Assembly: GCA_016185205.1 (NCBI GenBank)
Contig: JACPOA010000032.1
Span: 1-64,000 of the forward strand
Reading direction: 5' to 3'
DNA: 64,000 nt
From: Hyphomicrobiales bacterium
GTDB taxonomy: Bacteria; Pseudomonadota; Alphaproteobacteria; Rhizobiales; Xanthobacteraceae
The notes beneath the pieces were generated by a model. The model was not told the origin of the DNA, ran no database searches, and worked only from the letters and a program-made list of their open reading frames with translations. The position numbers were made by a program, and so were the translations under genes. This document shows, in pieces, positions 8,921 to 17,490 of this stretch; the stretch's first letter is position 1, and every line of letters starts with the position of its first letter.

Positions 8921-10105
8921 ATGTTCAGCCGTTTCGCCGCACTGATGGTCGCCCTCGCGTTGCTTGGCGCACCCGCGCAAGCGCAGGAGCAAAGCTTCGC
9001 CGCCTTCCAGGCCGAGCTGTGGCCGGATGCGCAGGCCAAGGGCATCACGCGCGCCACTTTCGATCTCGCGCTCAGTGGCGTCACGCCCGATCCGCGCGTG
9101 ATCGCGGCCACCAAGCGGCAGCCGGAATACGGCAAGCCGGTCGGCGCCTATGTCAACGATATCGTCTCGCAAGGGCGCATCACGCGCGGCCTGGCCAAGG
9201 CCAAGGAATGGTCGCAAATTTTCGACGCGGTCGAGAAGAAGTTTCAGGTCGAGCGCTGGGTGCTGCTCGCGCTCTGGGGCATGGAGACCGACTACGGCGT
9301 CGCCAAGGACAAGTGGGACGTGTTCCGCTCGCTCGCCACCTTGGGCTATGTGAAATATCGCCATCCTTATTTCCGCAACGAGCTGCTGGTGGCGATGCGC
9401 ATCATGCAGGACAACCGTTTCGGGCGCGACCAGATGGTGAGCTCCTGGGCCGGCGCCATGGGCCAGAGCCAGTTCATGCCGTCGAACGTCGTGGATTACG
9501 CGATCGACTTTTCCGGCGACGGCAAGCGCGACCTCTGGAACAACGTGCCGGACATGCTCGGCTCCACCGGCAACTATCTGCACAAGTGGAAATGGAAGCA
9601 CGGTCTGCCATGGGGCTTCGAGGTCAGCGTGCCCACGGGCTTCGATTATATGAAAAGCCACGCCGGTTACGCCGAATGGGCCAAGCTCGGCGTTCGCCGC
9701 GTCGACGGCAAACCGTTTCCCAAGACCGGCGAAGGCATTATATTTTTCCCGAGCGGAGCCAAAGGCCCGGCCTTCATCGTCACCGAAAACTATCCGGTGC
9801 TGATGGAGTACAACAACTCGGATGCCTATGCGATTTCGGTCGGCCATCTCGCCGACCGGCTGCAAGGCGGCGCGCCGATCAAGGCCACATGGCCGGCCGA
9901 CGATCGCCCGCTGTCGCGCGACGCCCGCGTCGCCTTGCAGAAGAGATTGGCCGCGCTCGGCTACAAGGTGAACGAGTTCGAGGGCCATGTTGACTTCGAC
10001 TTGCGCGACAACATCCGCGCCGAACAGAAAAAATTCGGCATGTTGCCGGACGGCAATCCGACCACGGTGCTGCTGGAGAAGCTTGGGGTGACGCCGGCAA
10101 AATGA
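8921..10105 (+). CDS. Lytic murein transglycosylase (MltB family) with peptidoglycan-binding domain
   Basis: A periplasmic enzyme of about 394 residues that cleaves the glycan strand of peptidoglycan. A signal peptide occupies about residues 1-22 (cleavage after AQAQ). The SLT_2/MltB catalytic domain runs to about residue 310, with the catalytic glutamate in ALWGMETDYGVAKDKWDVFRSLATL and the typical SWAGAMGQSQFMPSN motif. The last 65 residues form a peptidoglycan-binding type 1 domain (LQKRLAALGYKVNEFEGHVD). No lipobox is seen, so it is likely soluble. The ATG at 8921 starts the signal peptide; a longer in-frame start exists at 8885. A palindromic repeat begins on the very next base after the stop. 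Confidence 0.92.
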   Translation: MFSRFAALMVALALLGAPAQAQEQSFAAFQAELWPDAQAKGITRATFDLALSGVTPDPRVIAATKRQPEYGKPVGAYVNDIVSQGRITRGLAKAKEWSQIFDAVEKKFQVERWVLLALWGMETDYGVAKDKWDVFRSLATLGYVKYRHPYFRNELLVAMRIMQDNRFGRDQMVSSWAGAMGQSQFMPSNVVDYAIDFSGDGKRDLWNNVPDMLGSTGNYLHKWKWKHGLPWGFEVSVPTGFDYMKSHAGYAEWAKLGVRRVDGKPFPKTGEGIIFFPSGAKGPAFIVTENYPVLMEYNNSDAYAISVGHLADRLQGGAPIKATWPADDRPLSRDARVALQKRLAALGYKVNEFEGHVDFDLRDNIRAEQKKFGMLPDGNPTTVLLEKLGVTPAK

Positions 10106-10193
10106 GCGCATGATCCCGAAAAGTGGGAACCGGTTTCCTGCCTTCGCGAAGCCCGCTTCGGCGGGCGAAGGAAGGTCGGAAAAGATCATGCGC
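10106..10193. repeat. Dispersed GCGCATGATCCCGAAAAGTGGG repeat, family A, copy 1 (interrupted)
   Basis: Starts GCGCATGATCCCGAAAAG and ends AAAAGATCATGCGC, inverted ends with GGGAACCGG in the centre. Unlike the three other copies (25714-25762, 37101-37149, 55621-55669), which are 49 bp, this one is split by about 39 bp holding its own hairpin, CCTTCGC...GCGAAGG around CCCGC-TTCG-GCGGG (10141-10171). It begins directly after the transglycosylase stop codon. Confidence 0.85.
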
Positions 10194-10218
10194 AAGCAAA
10201 ATATCAGGGAGGCGCGCG

Positions 10219-10416
10219 TCAGGTCCGCCGGCCGTTCGGCTGGTGGCCGTTGCGTGAGCTGCTTTCGGCCTCGAGCCGAACCATTTCGAGCAGATAGCCA
10301 AGGGTGTCGAGTCCGGTACGCCGTGCCATCGAGGCGAGATCCGCCGACATCGTCGCTACGTAACTGGCTACCGCCGTGCTGTTACCGGGTTCTTGAGTTT
10401 GGTCGGCCATTGTCAT
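10219..10416 (-). CDS. Conserved small protein upstream of topA, function unknown
   Basis: A 65-residue acidic-to-neutral protein that I would translate from the ATG at 10416 (an ATG two codons on, at 10410, is equally possible). The core ASYVATMSADLASMARRT followed by GLDTLGYLLEMVRLEAE looks like two amphipathic helices; the ends are polar. I recall similar short proteins beside topA in related genomes, always unnamed. It is divergent from topA and the two share a 290-bp AT-richer upstream region. No signal peptide or metal motif. Longer in-frame N-terminal extensions lack conserved character. Confidence 0.65.
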   Translation of the reverse strand: MTMADQTQEPGNSTAVASYVATMSADLASMARRTGLDTLGYLLEMVRLEAESSSRNGHQPNGRRT

Positions 10417-10706
10417 TCCACGCCAGGTCGATAGCCGGCAACGCTGAACGTCGTGCGTTCCCCCAAGTAAAAATACACAGTCCGTTGCAAATAGTAATCT
10501 TTTTAATAGTATAATAACAAAATACATCTTTTGGTTGTATCCGGGGGTAATCCGGCCGCCTTCATGCCCCAATTGGCTGTTTCTAAACGCCTTCGGAACT
10601 ACCTTGATTTGACAGCAAGGGTCACCTTCCCCATGTTCCGGCCGACGCATACGGCCGATTCCGCCTTGATTCGGCGTCGTCCTGGCGGCTAACCCATTGG
10701 ATTCTC
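10417..10706. promoter_or_regulatory. AT-rich divergent intergenic region between the small protein and topA
   Basis: This gap is strikingly AT-rich around 10470-10540 compared with its 64%-GC-like surroundings, including TTTTTAATAGTATAATAACA, which contains a perfect TATAAT hexamer on the plus strand with a weak TTGCAA about 19 bases upstream. It presumably holds the promoters of both divergent genes. No RNA gene or coding frame is supported. Confidence 0.4.
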
Positions 10707-13457
10707 ATGAAAGTTGTCGTTGTCGAGTCGCCGTCCAAGGCGAAGACGATCAACAAGTATCTTGGCCCCGGCTTCGAGGTGCTGGCCAGTTTTGGCCATA
10801 TCCGCGACCTGCCGGCCAAGGACGGATCGGTCGACCCCGACGACAATTTCAAGATGCTGTGGGAAGTCGATCCGCAGTCGCAGAAGCGCGTCAACGATAT
10901 CGCGCATGCGCTCAAGAAGGCCGACACCCTCATTTTGGCGACCGACCCCGACCGCGAGGGCGAAGCCATCTCCTGGCACGTGCTGGAGGCGCTCAACGAA
11001 AAGCACGCGCTGAAGGACCAGAAGGTTGAGCGCGTCGTCTTTAACGCCATCACCAAGCAGTCGGTGACCGAGGCGATGAAGCATCCGCGCGCCATCGACG
11101 GCGCACTGGTGGACGCCTATCTGGCGCGCCGGGCGCTCGACTACCTGGTCGGCTTCACGCTCTCGCCGGTGCTCTGGCGCAAGCTGCCGGGCGCGCGCTC
11201 GGCCGGCCGCGTGCAGTCGGTGGCGCTGCGGCTGGTGTGCGACCGCGAGCTGGAGATCGAGAAATTCATCAAGAAAGAATACTGGTCGATCGTCGCCAAG
11301 CTGGCGACGCCGCGCGGCGACGCCTTCGAGGCGCGCCTGGTGGCCGCCGATGGCCAGAAGTTTCAGCGGCTCGACATCGGCTCCGGCAAACAGGCCGAGG
11401 ACCTGAAAACTGCGCTCGAAGGCGCGAGCTTCACCGTCGCCGCCGTCGAAGCCAAACCGGCGCGCCGCAATCCGCCGCCACCCTTCACCACCTCGACCAT
11501 GCAGCAGGAGGCCAGCCGCAAGCTCGGCTTCGCGCCGGCCATCGCCATGCGACTGGCGCAGCGGCTGTATGAAGGCGTCGAGCTCGACGGCGAGACCACC
11601 GGCCTCATCACCTATATGCGCACCGACGGCATCGACATGGCGCCGGAGGCGATCGCCGATATCCGCGCCATGATCGGCAAGAACTACGGCAAGGAATACG
11701 TGCCGGGCTCGCCGCGCACCTATCAGAACAAGTCGAAGAACGCGCAGGAAGCGCACGAAGCGGTGCGCCCGACCGACCCCCACCGCACGCCCGACCAGGT
11801 GGCGAAATATGTCGACCGCGATCAGGCCCGGCTCTACGAGCTGATCTGGAATCGCGCGGTGGCGAGCCAGATGGAATCCGCCGAACTCGAACGCACCACC
11901 GTCGACATCGTCGCCAAGAATCAAACACCGAACGGCGCGCGCTCAATCGAGCTGCGCGCCAGCGGCCAGGTGGTGAAGTTCGACGGCTTCCTGACGCTCT
12001 ATCAGGAAGGCCAGGACGAGACGCCGGAAGACGAAGAGTCGAAACGGCTGCCGGCGATGGCGGAAAACGAGGCGCTCGCCAAGCAGGGGATCGAGGCCTC
12101 GCAGCATTTCACCGAACCGCCGCCGCGCTTTTCCGAAGCAGCTTTGGTCAAGCGCATGGAGGAGCTCGACATCGGCCGGCCGTCGACCTACGCCTCGATC
12201 CTGCAGGTGCTGCAGGACCGCGGCTATGTGCGCATCGACAAGAAACGGCTCATTCCGGAAGACAAGGGCCGCGTCGTCGTCGGCTTTCTCGAGAGCTTCT
12301 TTGCGCGCTACGTCGAATACGATTTCACCGCCTCGCTGGAAGAGCAGCTCGATCGCGTTTCCAACAATGAGATGAACTGGAAAGAGGTGCTGCGGGAGTT
12401 CTGGACCGGCTTCATCGGCGCGGTCAACGACATCAAGGAACTGCGCATCACCCAGGTGCTCGACGCGCTTAACGATCTGTTGGAGCCGCACATCTTTCCG
12501 GCGCGCGCGGACGGCGGCCCAGTGCGGCAATGCCCGACCTGCGCCACCGGTCAACTCTCGCTCAAAGTCGGCCGCTTCGGCGCCTTCATCGGCTGCTCGA
12601 ACTATCCGGAATGCACCCACACCCGGCAGATGACGCCGGGAGCCGGCGGCATGCAGAGCACGAAAGTGCTCGGCACCGACCCGGTCAGCAATCTCGAAGT
12701 GACGCTACGCGGCGGACGTTTCGGGACCTATCTGCAACTGGGCGAAGAGATCAAGGCGCCCAAGCGTAAGAAAGGCGAGAAGAAGGACCCTGATGCGCCC
12801 AAATCTGAAAAGATATTGCCGGTGAAGCCCAAGCGCGCCAGCCTGCCGAAGGGCGTGGCGCCCGAGGACATCGATCTTGAGAAAGCGCTGGCGCTGCTCT
12901 CACTGCCGCGCGAGGTCGGCAAATCGCCGGAAGACGGCGAGCCGATCCTGGCCGGCGTCGGACGTTTTGGTCCGTATGTAAAACATGGCAAGGTCTACGC
13001 CAGCCTGGAAGACGGCGACGACGTGCTCACCGTCGGCCTCAACCGCGCCGTCACGCTAATCGCCGAGAAGATCGCCAATCCGAAAAAGGGCCGTCGCTTC
13101 GGCGCCGATCCCGGTAAGACACTGGGCGAGCATCCCGACAAGGGCGGTGCGATCGTGGTCAAGAACGGCCGCTACGGCCCCTATGTCAGCCACAACGGCG
13201 TCAACGCCACGCTGACCGGCGACAAGACACCCGAGACCGTGACGCTCGACGAAGCCATCGTCCTGCTCGACGCGCGCGCCGCCATGATGGGAAATTCTCC
13301 GAAGGGCCGCCGCGCCGCCGGCCGCAAGCAGGGCTCGGCCAAGAAGGCCGCGGCCAATCCCGACGCCCGAGCCAAAAAGCCGGCCGCCGCCAAGCCGAAA
13401 AAGCCGGCCGTTGCCGCCAAGGCGCCGCGCCGGCCCAAGGCCACGGCCGCCGAGTAG
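10707..13457 (+). CDS. topA: DNA topoisomerase I (type IA)
   Basis: TopA relaxes negative supercoils by transient single-strand cleavage. The 916-residue protein starts with the TOPRIM domain (KVVVVESPSKAKTINKYLG, and ATDPDREGEAISWH with the DxD metal acids near residue 79). The catalytic tyrosine is Tyr303 in GLITYMRTDG. One C4 zinc ribbon is near 608-635 (CPTC...CSNYPEC). Three C-terminal repeats follow, each around GRFG[TP]Y or GRYGPY, and then a lysine/alanine-rich tail of about 50 residues, all typical of alphaproteobacterial TopA. The ATG is unambiguous. rnr follows in the same direction after 68 bp. Confidence 0.97.
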   Translation: MKVVVVESPSKAKTINKYLGPGFEVLASFGHIRDLPAKDGSVDPDDNFKMLWEVDPQSQKRVNDIAHALKKADTLILATDPDREGEAISWHVLEALNEKHALKDQKVERVVFNAITKQSVTEAMKHPRAIDGALVDAYLARRALDYLVGFTLSPVLWRKLPGARSAGRVQSVALRLVCDRELEIEKFIKKEYWSIVAKLATPRGDAFEARLVAADGQKFQRLDIGSGKQAEDLKTALEGASFTVAAVEAKPARRNPPPPFTTSTMQQEASRKLGFAPAIAMRLAQRLYEGVELDGETTGLITYMRTDGIDMAPEAIADIRAMIGKNYGKEYVPGSPRTYQNKSKNAQEAHEAVRPTDPHRTPDQVAKYVDRDQARLYELIWNRAVASQMESAELERTTVDIVAKNQTPNGARSIELRASGQVVKFDGFLTLYQEGQDETPEDEESKRLPAMAENEALAKQGIEASQHFTEPPPRFSEAALVKRMEELDIGRPSTYASILQVLQDRGYVRIDKKRLIPEDKGRVVVGFLESFFARYVEYDFTASLEEQLDRVSNNEMNWKEVLREFWTGFIGAVNDIKELRITQVLDALNDLLEPHIFPARADGGPVRQCPTCATGQLSLKVGRFGAFIGCSNYPECTHTRQMTPGAGGMQSTKVLGTDPVSNLEVTLRGGRFGTYLQLGEEIKAPKRKKGEKKDPDAPKSEKILPVKPKRASLPKGVAPEDIDLEKALALLSLPREVGKSPEDGEPILAGVGRFGPYVKHGKVYASLEDGDDVLTVGLNRAVTLIAEKIANPKKGRRFGADPGKTLGEHPDKGGAIVVKNGRYGPYVSHNGVNATLTGDKTPETVTLDEAIVLLDARAAMMGNSPKGRRAAGRKQGSAKKAAANPDARAKKPAAAKPKKPAVAAKAPRRPKATAAE

Positions 13458-13525
13458 CTGGCGAACGACGTGCCCGCGCATTACATTTATATTTATTGGC
13501 GCCTATTCGGCGCAGGAATTAGCTA

Positions 13526-15802
13526 TTGAACAAACCACCTAAACGAACGCCTTCCCTCCCCTCCAAGGCCGACCTTCTCGCCTTCATCGGCAAACAGCGC
13601 GGCAAGGTCGGCACCCGCGAAATCGCCCGCGCCTTCGGCCTCAAGAACGCGGCGCGCGCCGACTTGAAGCGCATGCTGCGCGAACTCGCCGACGAGGGCG
13701 CGGTCGAGAAGAAACGCAAGAAGCTGCATCACGCCGGCACCCTGCCCTCCACCGTGCTGGCCGACGTGGTCGCGCGCGACGCCGACGGCGACCTCATCGC
13801 CACGCCCGACGAATGGGACGAGGAAGCGCACGGCCCGGCGCCGAAAATCCGCATTGCTTTCGCACGCAAGGCGCGGCCGGGCGAGGCCGCCGGCATCGGC
13901 GACCGCGTGCTGCTGCATGTCGAGGAGACCGAGGAGGACGGCGGCATCCGCCATCGCGGCCGCCTCATCAAGATCATCGACCGTCCCAAGCAGCGCGTGC
14001 TCGGCATCTTCCGCAAAACCGCGCATGGCGGCGGCCGGCTGGAGCCGGTCGACAAGAAGATGCTCGGCAAGGAGCTTGCCATTCCGGCCGGCGCCACCGC
14101 CGACGCGCAGGACGGCGACTTGGTCGCGGTCGAGACCTCCCGTGCTCCGCGTTTGGGCCTGCCGACCGGCCGCGTGGTGGAGAAGCTCGGCTCGCTGTCG
14201 AGCGAGCGAGCGGTCAGTCTGATCGCCATCCATGCGCATACAATCCCGCATGTGTTCCGCCGCGAAACTTTGATCGAGGCGGACAGCGCCAAGCCGGCGA
14301 CGCTCGCCGGGCGCGAGGACTGGCGCAGGGTGCCGTTCGTGACCATCGATCCGCCCGACGCCAAGGATCACGACGACGCCGTGCACGCGGAAGCCGACCC
14401 GGCCGCGACCAATCGCGGCGGCTTCATCGTCAGCGTGGCGATTGCCGACGTCGCGCATTACGTCACGCCCGGCTCCGCGCTCGACCGCGAAGCTTTGGTG
14501 CGCGGCAATTCGGTCTACTTTCCCGACCGCGTGGTGCCGATGCTACCCGAGCGCATTTCCAACGACCTGTGCTCGCTGCGGCCGCGCGAGGACCGCGCCG
14601 CCTTGGCGGTGCGCATGGTGATCGGCGCCGACGGGCGCAAGCGCTCGCACACCTTCCACCGCATCATGATGCGCTCGGCGGCGCGGCTGTCCTACGAGCA
14701 GACCCAGCTCGCGATCGGCGGGCGCAGCGACGAGGACAGCGACGCGCTGGTCGGCCCGGTGCTCACGCCGCTCTACGCCGCCTACGAAGCGCTCAAGCGC
14801 GCGCGCGCCGAGCGGGGCCCGCTCGATCTCGATCTACCGGAGCGCAAAATCCTGCTCAAGGCCGACCACACCGTCGACCGCGTGGTCATCCCGGAGCGGC
14901 TGGAGGCCAACCGGCTGATCGAGGAATACATGATCCTCGCCAATGTCGCCGCCGCCGAGACGCTCGAGAAAGCGCGCATCCCGCTGATCTACCGCGTGCA
15001 TGACGAGCCGGGCATCGAGAAGGTCAACGCGCTGCGCGAATTCCTCGCCACTTTGCAGATCCCATTCGCCAAAGCCGGCGCGCTGCGCCCGGAAGCGTTT
15101 AACCGCATTCTCGCACAAGTGAAAGGCGGCGATCGCGAGCAGTTGGTGAACGAAGTGGTGCTGCGCAGCCAGGCGCAGGCCGAATACGCGGCGGAGAATT
15201 ACGGACATTTCGGACTGAACCTGCGCCGCTACGCGCATTTCACCTCGCCCATTCGCCGTTATGCCGACCTGATCGTGCATCGCGGGCTGATCCGCGCGCT
15301 CAAGCTCGGGCGCGACGGCCTGCCCGACTCCGCCGACCTGGCGTTGCTGTCGGAAATCTCCGCGCAGATTTCCGCCACCGAGCGCCGCGCCATGCTGGCC
15401 GAGCGTGAGACCAAGGACCGGCTGATCGCGCATTTCCTCGCCGACCGCATCGGCGCCACATTCGAGGGCCGCGTCTCCGGCGTGCACCGCGCCGGCCTGT
15501 TCGTGAAGCTGAACGAGACCGGCGCCGACGGCTTCGTGCCGGCGCGCACCATCGGCGATGAATATTTCCGTTATGACGAGGCCGGCCACGCCATGGTCGG
15601 CTCGCACTCGGGCGAAACCTACCGGCTCGGCGACCGCGTCAGTGTCAAGCTGGTGGAAGCCGCGCCCATTGCCGGCGCGCTGCGTTTCGAGCTGTTGTCG
15701 GAAGGGCGCCCGGGCCGCCCGCAACGATCGCCCCGGCGCGACGAGCACCGCAACCATTATCGCCCGCGCGGCAAGAAAAGCAGCAAGCAACGGAAGAAAT
15801 GA
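13526..15802 (+). CDS. rnr: Ribonuclease R
   Basis: RNase R is a processive 3'-5' exoribonuclease that can digest structured RNA and acts in rRNA and mRNA decay. The 758-residue product has an N-terminal winged-helix-like region (FIGKQRGKVGTREIARAFGL), cold-shock/S1-like segments, the RNB catalytic domain with TIDPPDAKDHDDAVHAE (metal aspartates) and NDLCSLRPREDRAAL, a C-terminal S1 domain (FEGRVSGVHRAGLFVKLNE) and a basic tail rich in Arg and Lys. The start is a TTG at 13526 with AGGA nine to twelve bases upstream; no closer ATG fits. The stop overlaps the NUDIX gene. Confidence 0.95.
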   Translation: MNKPPKRTPSLPSKADLLAFIGKQRGKVGTREIARAFGLKNAARADLKRMLRELADEGAVEKKRKKLHHAGTLPSTVLADVVARDADGDLIATPDEWDEEAHGPAPKIRIAFARKARPGEAAGIGDRVLLHVEETEEDGGIRHRGRLIKIIDRPKQRVLGIFRKTAHGGGRLEPVDKKMLGKELAIPAGATADAQDGDLVAVETSRAPRLGLPTGRVVEKLGSLSSERAVSLIAIHAHTIPHVFRRETLIEADSAKPATLAGREDWRRVPFVTIDPPDAKDHDDAVHAEADPAATNRGGFIVSVAIADVAHYVTPGSALDREALVRGNSVYFPDRVVPMLPERISNDLCSLRPREDRAALAVRMVIGADGRKRSHTFHRIMMRSAARLSYEQTQLAIGGRSDEDSDALVGPVLTPLYAAYEALKRARAERGPLDLDLPERKILLKADHTVDRVVIPERLEANRLIEEYMILANVAAAETLEKARIPLIYRVHDEPGIEKVNALREFLATLQIPFAKAGALRPEAFNRILAQVKGGDREQLVNEVVLRSQAQAEYAAENYGHFGLNLRRYAHFTSPIRRYADLIVHRGLIRALKLGRDGLPDSADLALLSEISAQISATERRAMLAERETKDRLIAHFLADRIGATFEGRVSGVHRAGLFVKLNETGADGFVPARTIGDEYFRYDEAGHAMVGSHSGETYRLGDRVSVKLVEAAPIAGALRFELLSEGRPGRPQRSPRRDEHRNHYRPRGKKSSKQRKK

Positions 15803-16545
15803 TGACCGACCAAGTACAAGATTTTCTCCGCCGCATGGCCATGGTCGAGCGCGACCTGACCAATCCGGTGGTCGAGCCGCGCGACGCGGCCACCCTGATC
15901 CTGATCGACCGCTCCGGGCCTGCGCCGAAAGTGCTGCTTGGCCGCCGCCATCAGGATTCCAAGTTCATGCCGGGCAAGTTCGTGTTTCCCGGCGGCCGCA
16001 CCGAACCGCTCGATCGCGCCATGCCCGCGGCAAGCGAGCTGCATCCCGATGCGCAGGCCAAGCTCCTGGTGCGCGTGAAGGACGCCTCGCCCGATTTTGC
16101 CCGCGGCTTTCCACTCGCCGCCGTGCGCGAGACCGCCGAGGAAACCGGCTTGCTGCTCGGCGCCAAGCGCGACGCGCCGCCGGCCACGCCCGGCGGGCTG
16201 TGGGAGGAGTTCGCCAAGGCGCGCGTGCATCCCGATTTAGGCCAGATGTATTTCGTGGTGCGCGCCGTCACGCCGCCCGGCCGCCAGCGCCGCTTCGACA
16301 CCCGCTTCTTCACCACCGACGCCTCCTCGATCGCCCATCGCATCGAGGACGTGGTGGGGCCGCAATCGGAACTGGTCGAATTGATCTGGGTGCCGCTCGA
16401 CCAGGCGAAGAGCTACGACATGCCCATCGTCACCGGCGTGGTGCTGGACGAACTGGCCAACCGGGTCGCCGCCGGCATGGCGCACGACCTGCCGGTGCCG
16501 TTCTACTACATGGAGAACGGCAAGTTTTTCAGGGAGCTGCTGTAA
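15799..16545 (+). CDS. NUDIX hydrolase
   Basis: A 248-residue protein of the NUDIX superfamily, which hydrolyses nucleoside diphosphates linked to another moiety. The Nudix box is present but has a long insertion: FPGGRTEP at about 64-71 supplies the glycines, and AAVRETAEETGLLLG at about 106-120 supplies the REx2EExGL part. The insertion of about 35 residues resembles the NUDT7/NUDT8 or NUDT19-like branch, so CoA-type substrates are possible but unproven. Its ATG overlaps the rnr stop (ATGATGA region), making it part of the topA-rnr transcription direction. Substrate not assigned. Confidence 0.85.
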   Translation: MMTDQVQDFLRRMAMVERDLTNPVVEPRDAATLILIDRSGPAPKVLLGRRHQDSKFMPGKFVFPGGRTEPLDRAMPAASELHPDAQAKLLVRVKDASPDFARGFPLAAVRETAEETGLLLGAKRDAPPATPGGLWEEFAKARVHPDLGQMYFVVRAVTPPGRQRRFDTRFFTTDASSIAHRIEDVVGPQSELVELIWVPLDQAKSYDMPIVTGVVLDELANRVAAGMAHDLPVPFYYMENGKFFRELL

Positions 16546-16637
16546 AAACCGCGCTTTCTTGACATTTCCCGCTTTGCCGCTAGGTTCCGCGCCGAAGCCG
16601 CCACAACCAGTAAGTTCCGTTCCCGAGGGATAATCCA

Positions 16638-16805
16638 ATGGCCAAAGCCGCCAGTCTGAAGATCAAGCTCGTGTCGAGCGCCGACACCGGCCATTACTAC
16701 GTGACCAAGAAAAACTCGCGCACGCAGACCGAGAAGCTGACCAAGAAGAAATACGACCCGATCGCCAAGAAGCACGTCGAGTACAAGGAATCCAAGATCA
16801 AGTGA
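16638..16805 (+). CDS. rpmG: 50S ribosomal protein L33
   Basis: A 55-residue basic protein beginning [18 protein letters not shown] and continuing [10 protein letters not shown], the hallmark of bacterial L33. It has no CxxC pairs, so it is the zinc-free form. It sits in the large ribosomal subunit near the E site. A ribosome site (GAGGGA) lies nine bases upstream of the ATG, and a strong hairpin terminator follows within 25 bp, so it is probably transcribed alone or as the last gene after the NUDIX gene. Confidence 0.97.
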   Translation: MAKAASLKIKLVSSADTGHYYVTKKNSRTQTEKLTKKKYDPIAKKHVEYKESKIK

Positions 16806-16825
16806 TCTTGCGGTTCGATCCGACG

Positions 16826-16853
16826 AAAAAGGGCGCCCGCTGGGCGCCTTTTG
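16826..16853 (+). terminator. Rho-independent terminator after rpmG
   Basis: The stem AAAAGGGCGCC / GGCGCCTTTT pairs around a CCGCTG loop and runs into TTTTGCATTT. It lies about 20 bp past the rpmG stop. Confidence 0.85.
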
Positions 16854-16861
16854 CATTTCTA

Positions 16862-16987
16862 CGTCATTCCGGGGCGCGGGCTTTAGCCCGCGAACCCGGA
16901 ATCCAGAGCCGCACGTACAAGTATCCCTGGATTCCGGGCTCGTCACGCCTTCGCCCTTCGGGCTTCGGCGGCCGCCCCGGAATGACC
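16862..16987. repeat. Dispersed CATTCCGGG palindromic repeat, family B, copy 2
   Basis: Begins CGTCATTCCGGGGCGCGGG and ends CGGCCGCCCCGGAATGACCG, with internal CCCGGAATCC and GGATTCCGGG blocks and a small GGGCTTTAGCCC palindrome. Same layout as 5611-5753. Confidence 0.8.
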
Positions 16988-17052
16988 GTCAATGGAATAT
17001 TCCTCCTCCCGCGAACCTGATATGGTCGAGGCCTTGTCTGGGAGGACATACC

Positions 17053-17490
17053 ATGTCGATCATGCTGCGCGTTTTGTTCGCCACCGTCCTGCTGCTGGCC
17101 GTGGCGCCGGCGGGCGCCGCCGAAAAGCACCGGCTGGCGCTGCAGATCAGCGATAACGACGCGGTCAAGATGAACGCGGTGCTCAATGTCGCCGCCAATG
17201 TATCAACTTATTATTCCGCCAAGGGCGAGGAGATCGACATCGAGATCGTCGCCTTCAATGCCGGCCTGCATATGCTGCGCGCCGACACCTCGCCGGTGCA
17301 GCCGCGCCTGAAGTCGTTCAAGCAGGGCATGCCCAATGTCAGCTTCAAGGCCTGCGAGAACACGCTGGAAGCCATGACCCGCAGCGAAGGCAAGGAGCCG
17401 CCGCTGGTCGACAATGCCGACCGCGTCAAGGCCGGCGTGGTGACGCTGATCGAACTCGCCGAAAAGGGCTGGACCATCGTGCGGCCGTAA
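17053..17490 (+). CDS. Periplasmic DsrE-family protein
   Basis: A 145-residue protein with a signal peptide (about 1-22, cleavage after AGA) followed by a DsrE/DsrF-like fold: RLALQISDNDAVKMNAVLNVAANV, then DIEIVAFNAGLHMLRAD, and a C-terminal VVTLIELAEKGWTIVRP. DsrE-like proteins bind or relay sulfur, or are structural relatives without that activity. A single cysteine is visible (in FKACENTL, about residue 97), at the position where conserved DsrE proteins often carry their active cysteine. Exported members like this are common in proteobacteria but unassigned. Ribosome site GGGAGGA upstream. It is followed by a long non-coding stretch. Confidence 0.75.
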   Translation: MSIMLRVLFATVLLLAVAPAGAAEKHRLALQISDNDAVKMNAVLNVAANVSTYYSAKGEEIDIEIVAFNAGLHMLRADTSPVQPRLKSFKQGMPNVSFKACENTLEAMTRSEGKEPPLVDNADRVKAGVVTLIELAEKGWTIVRP

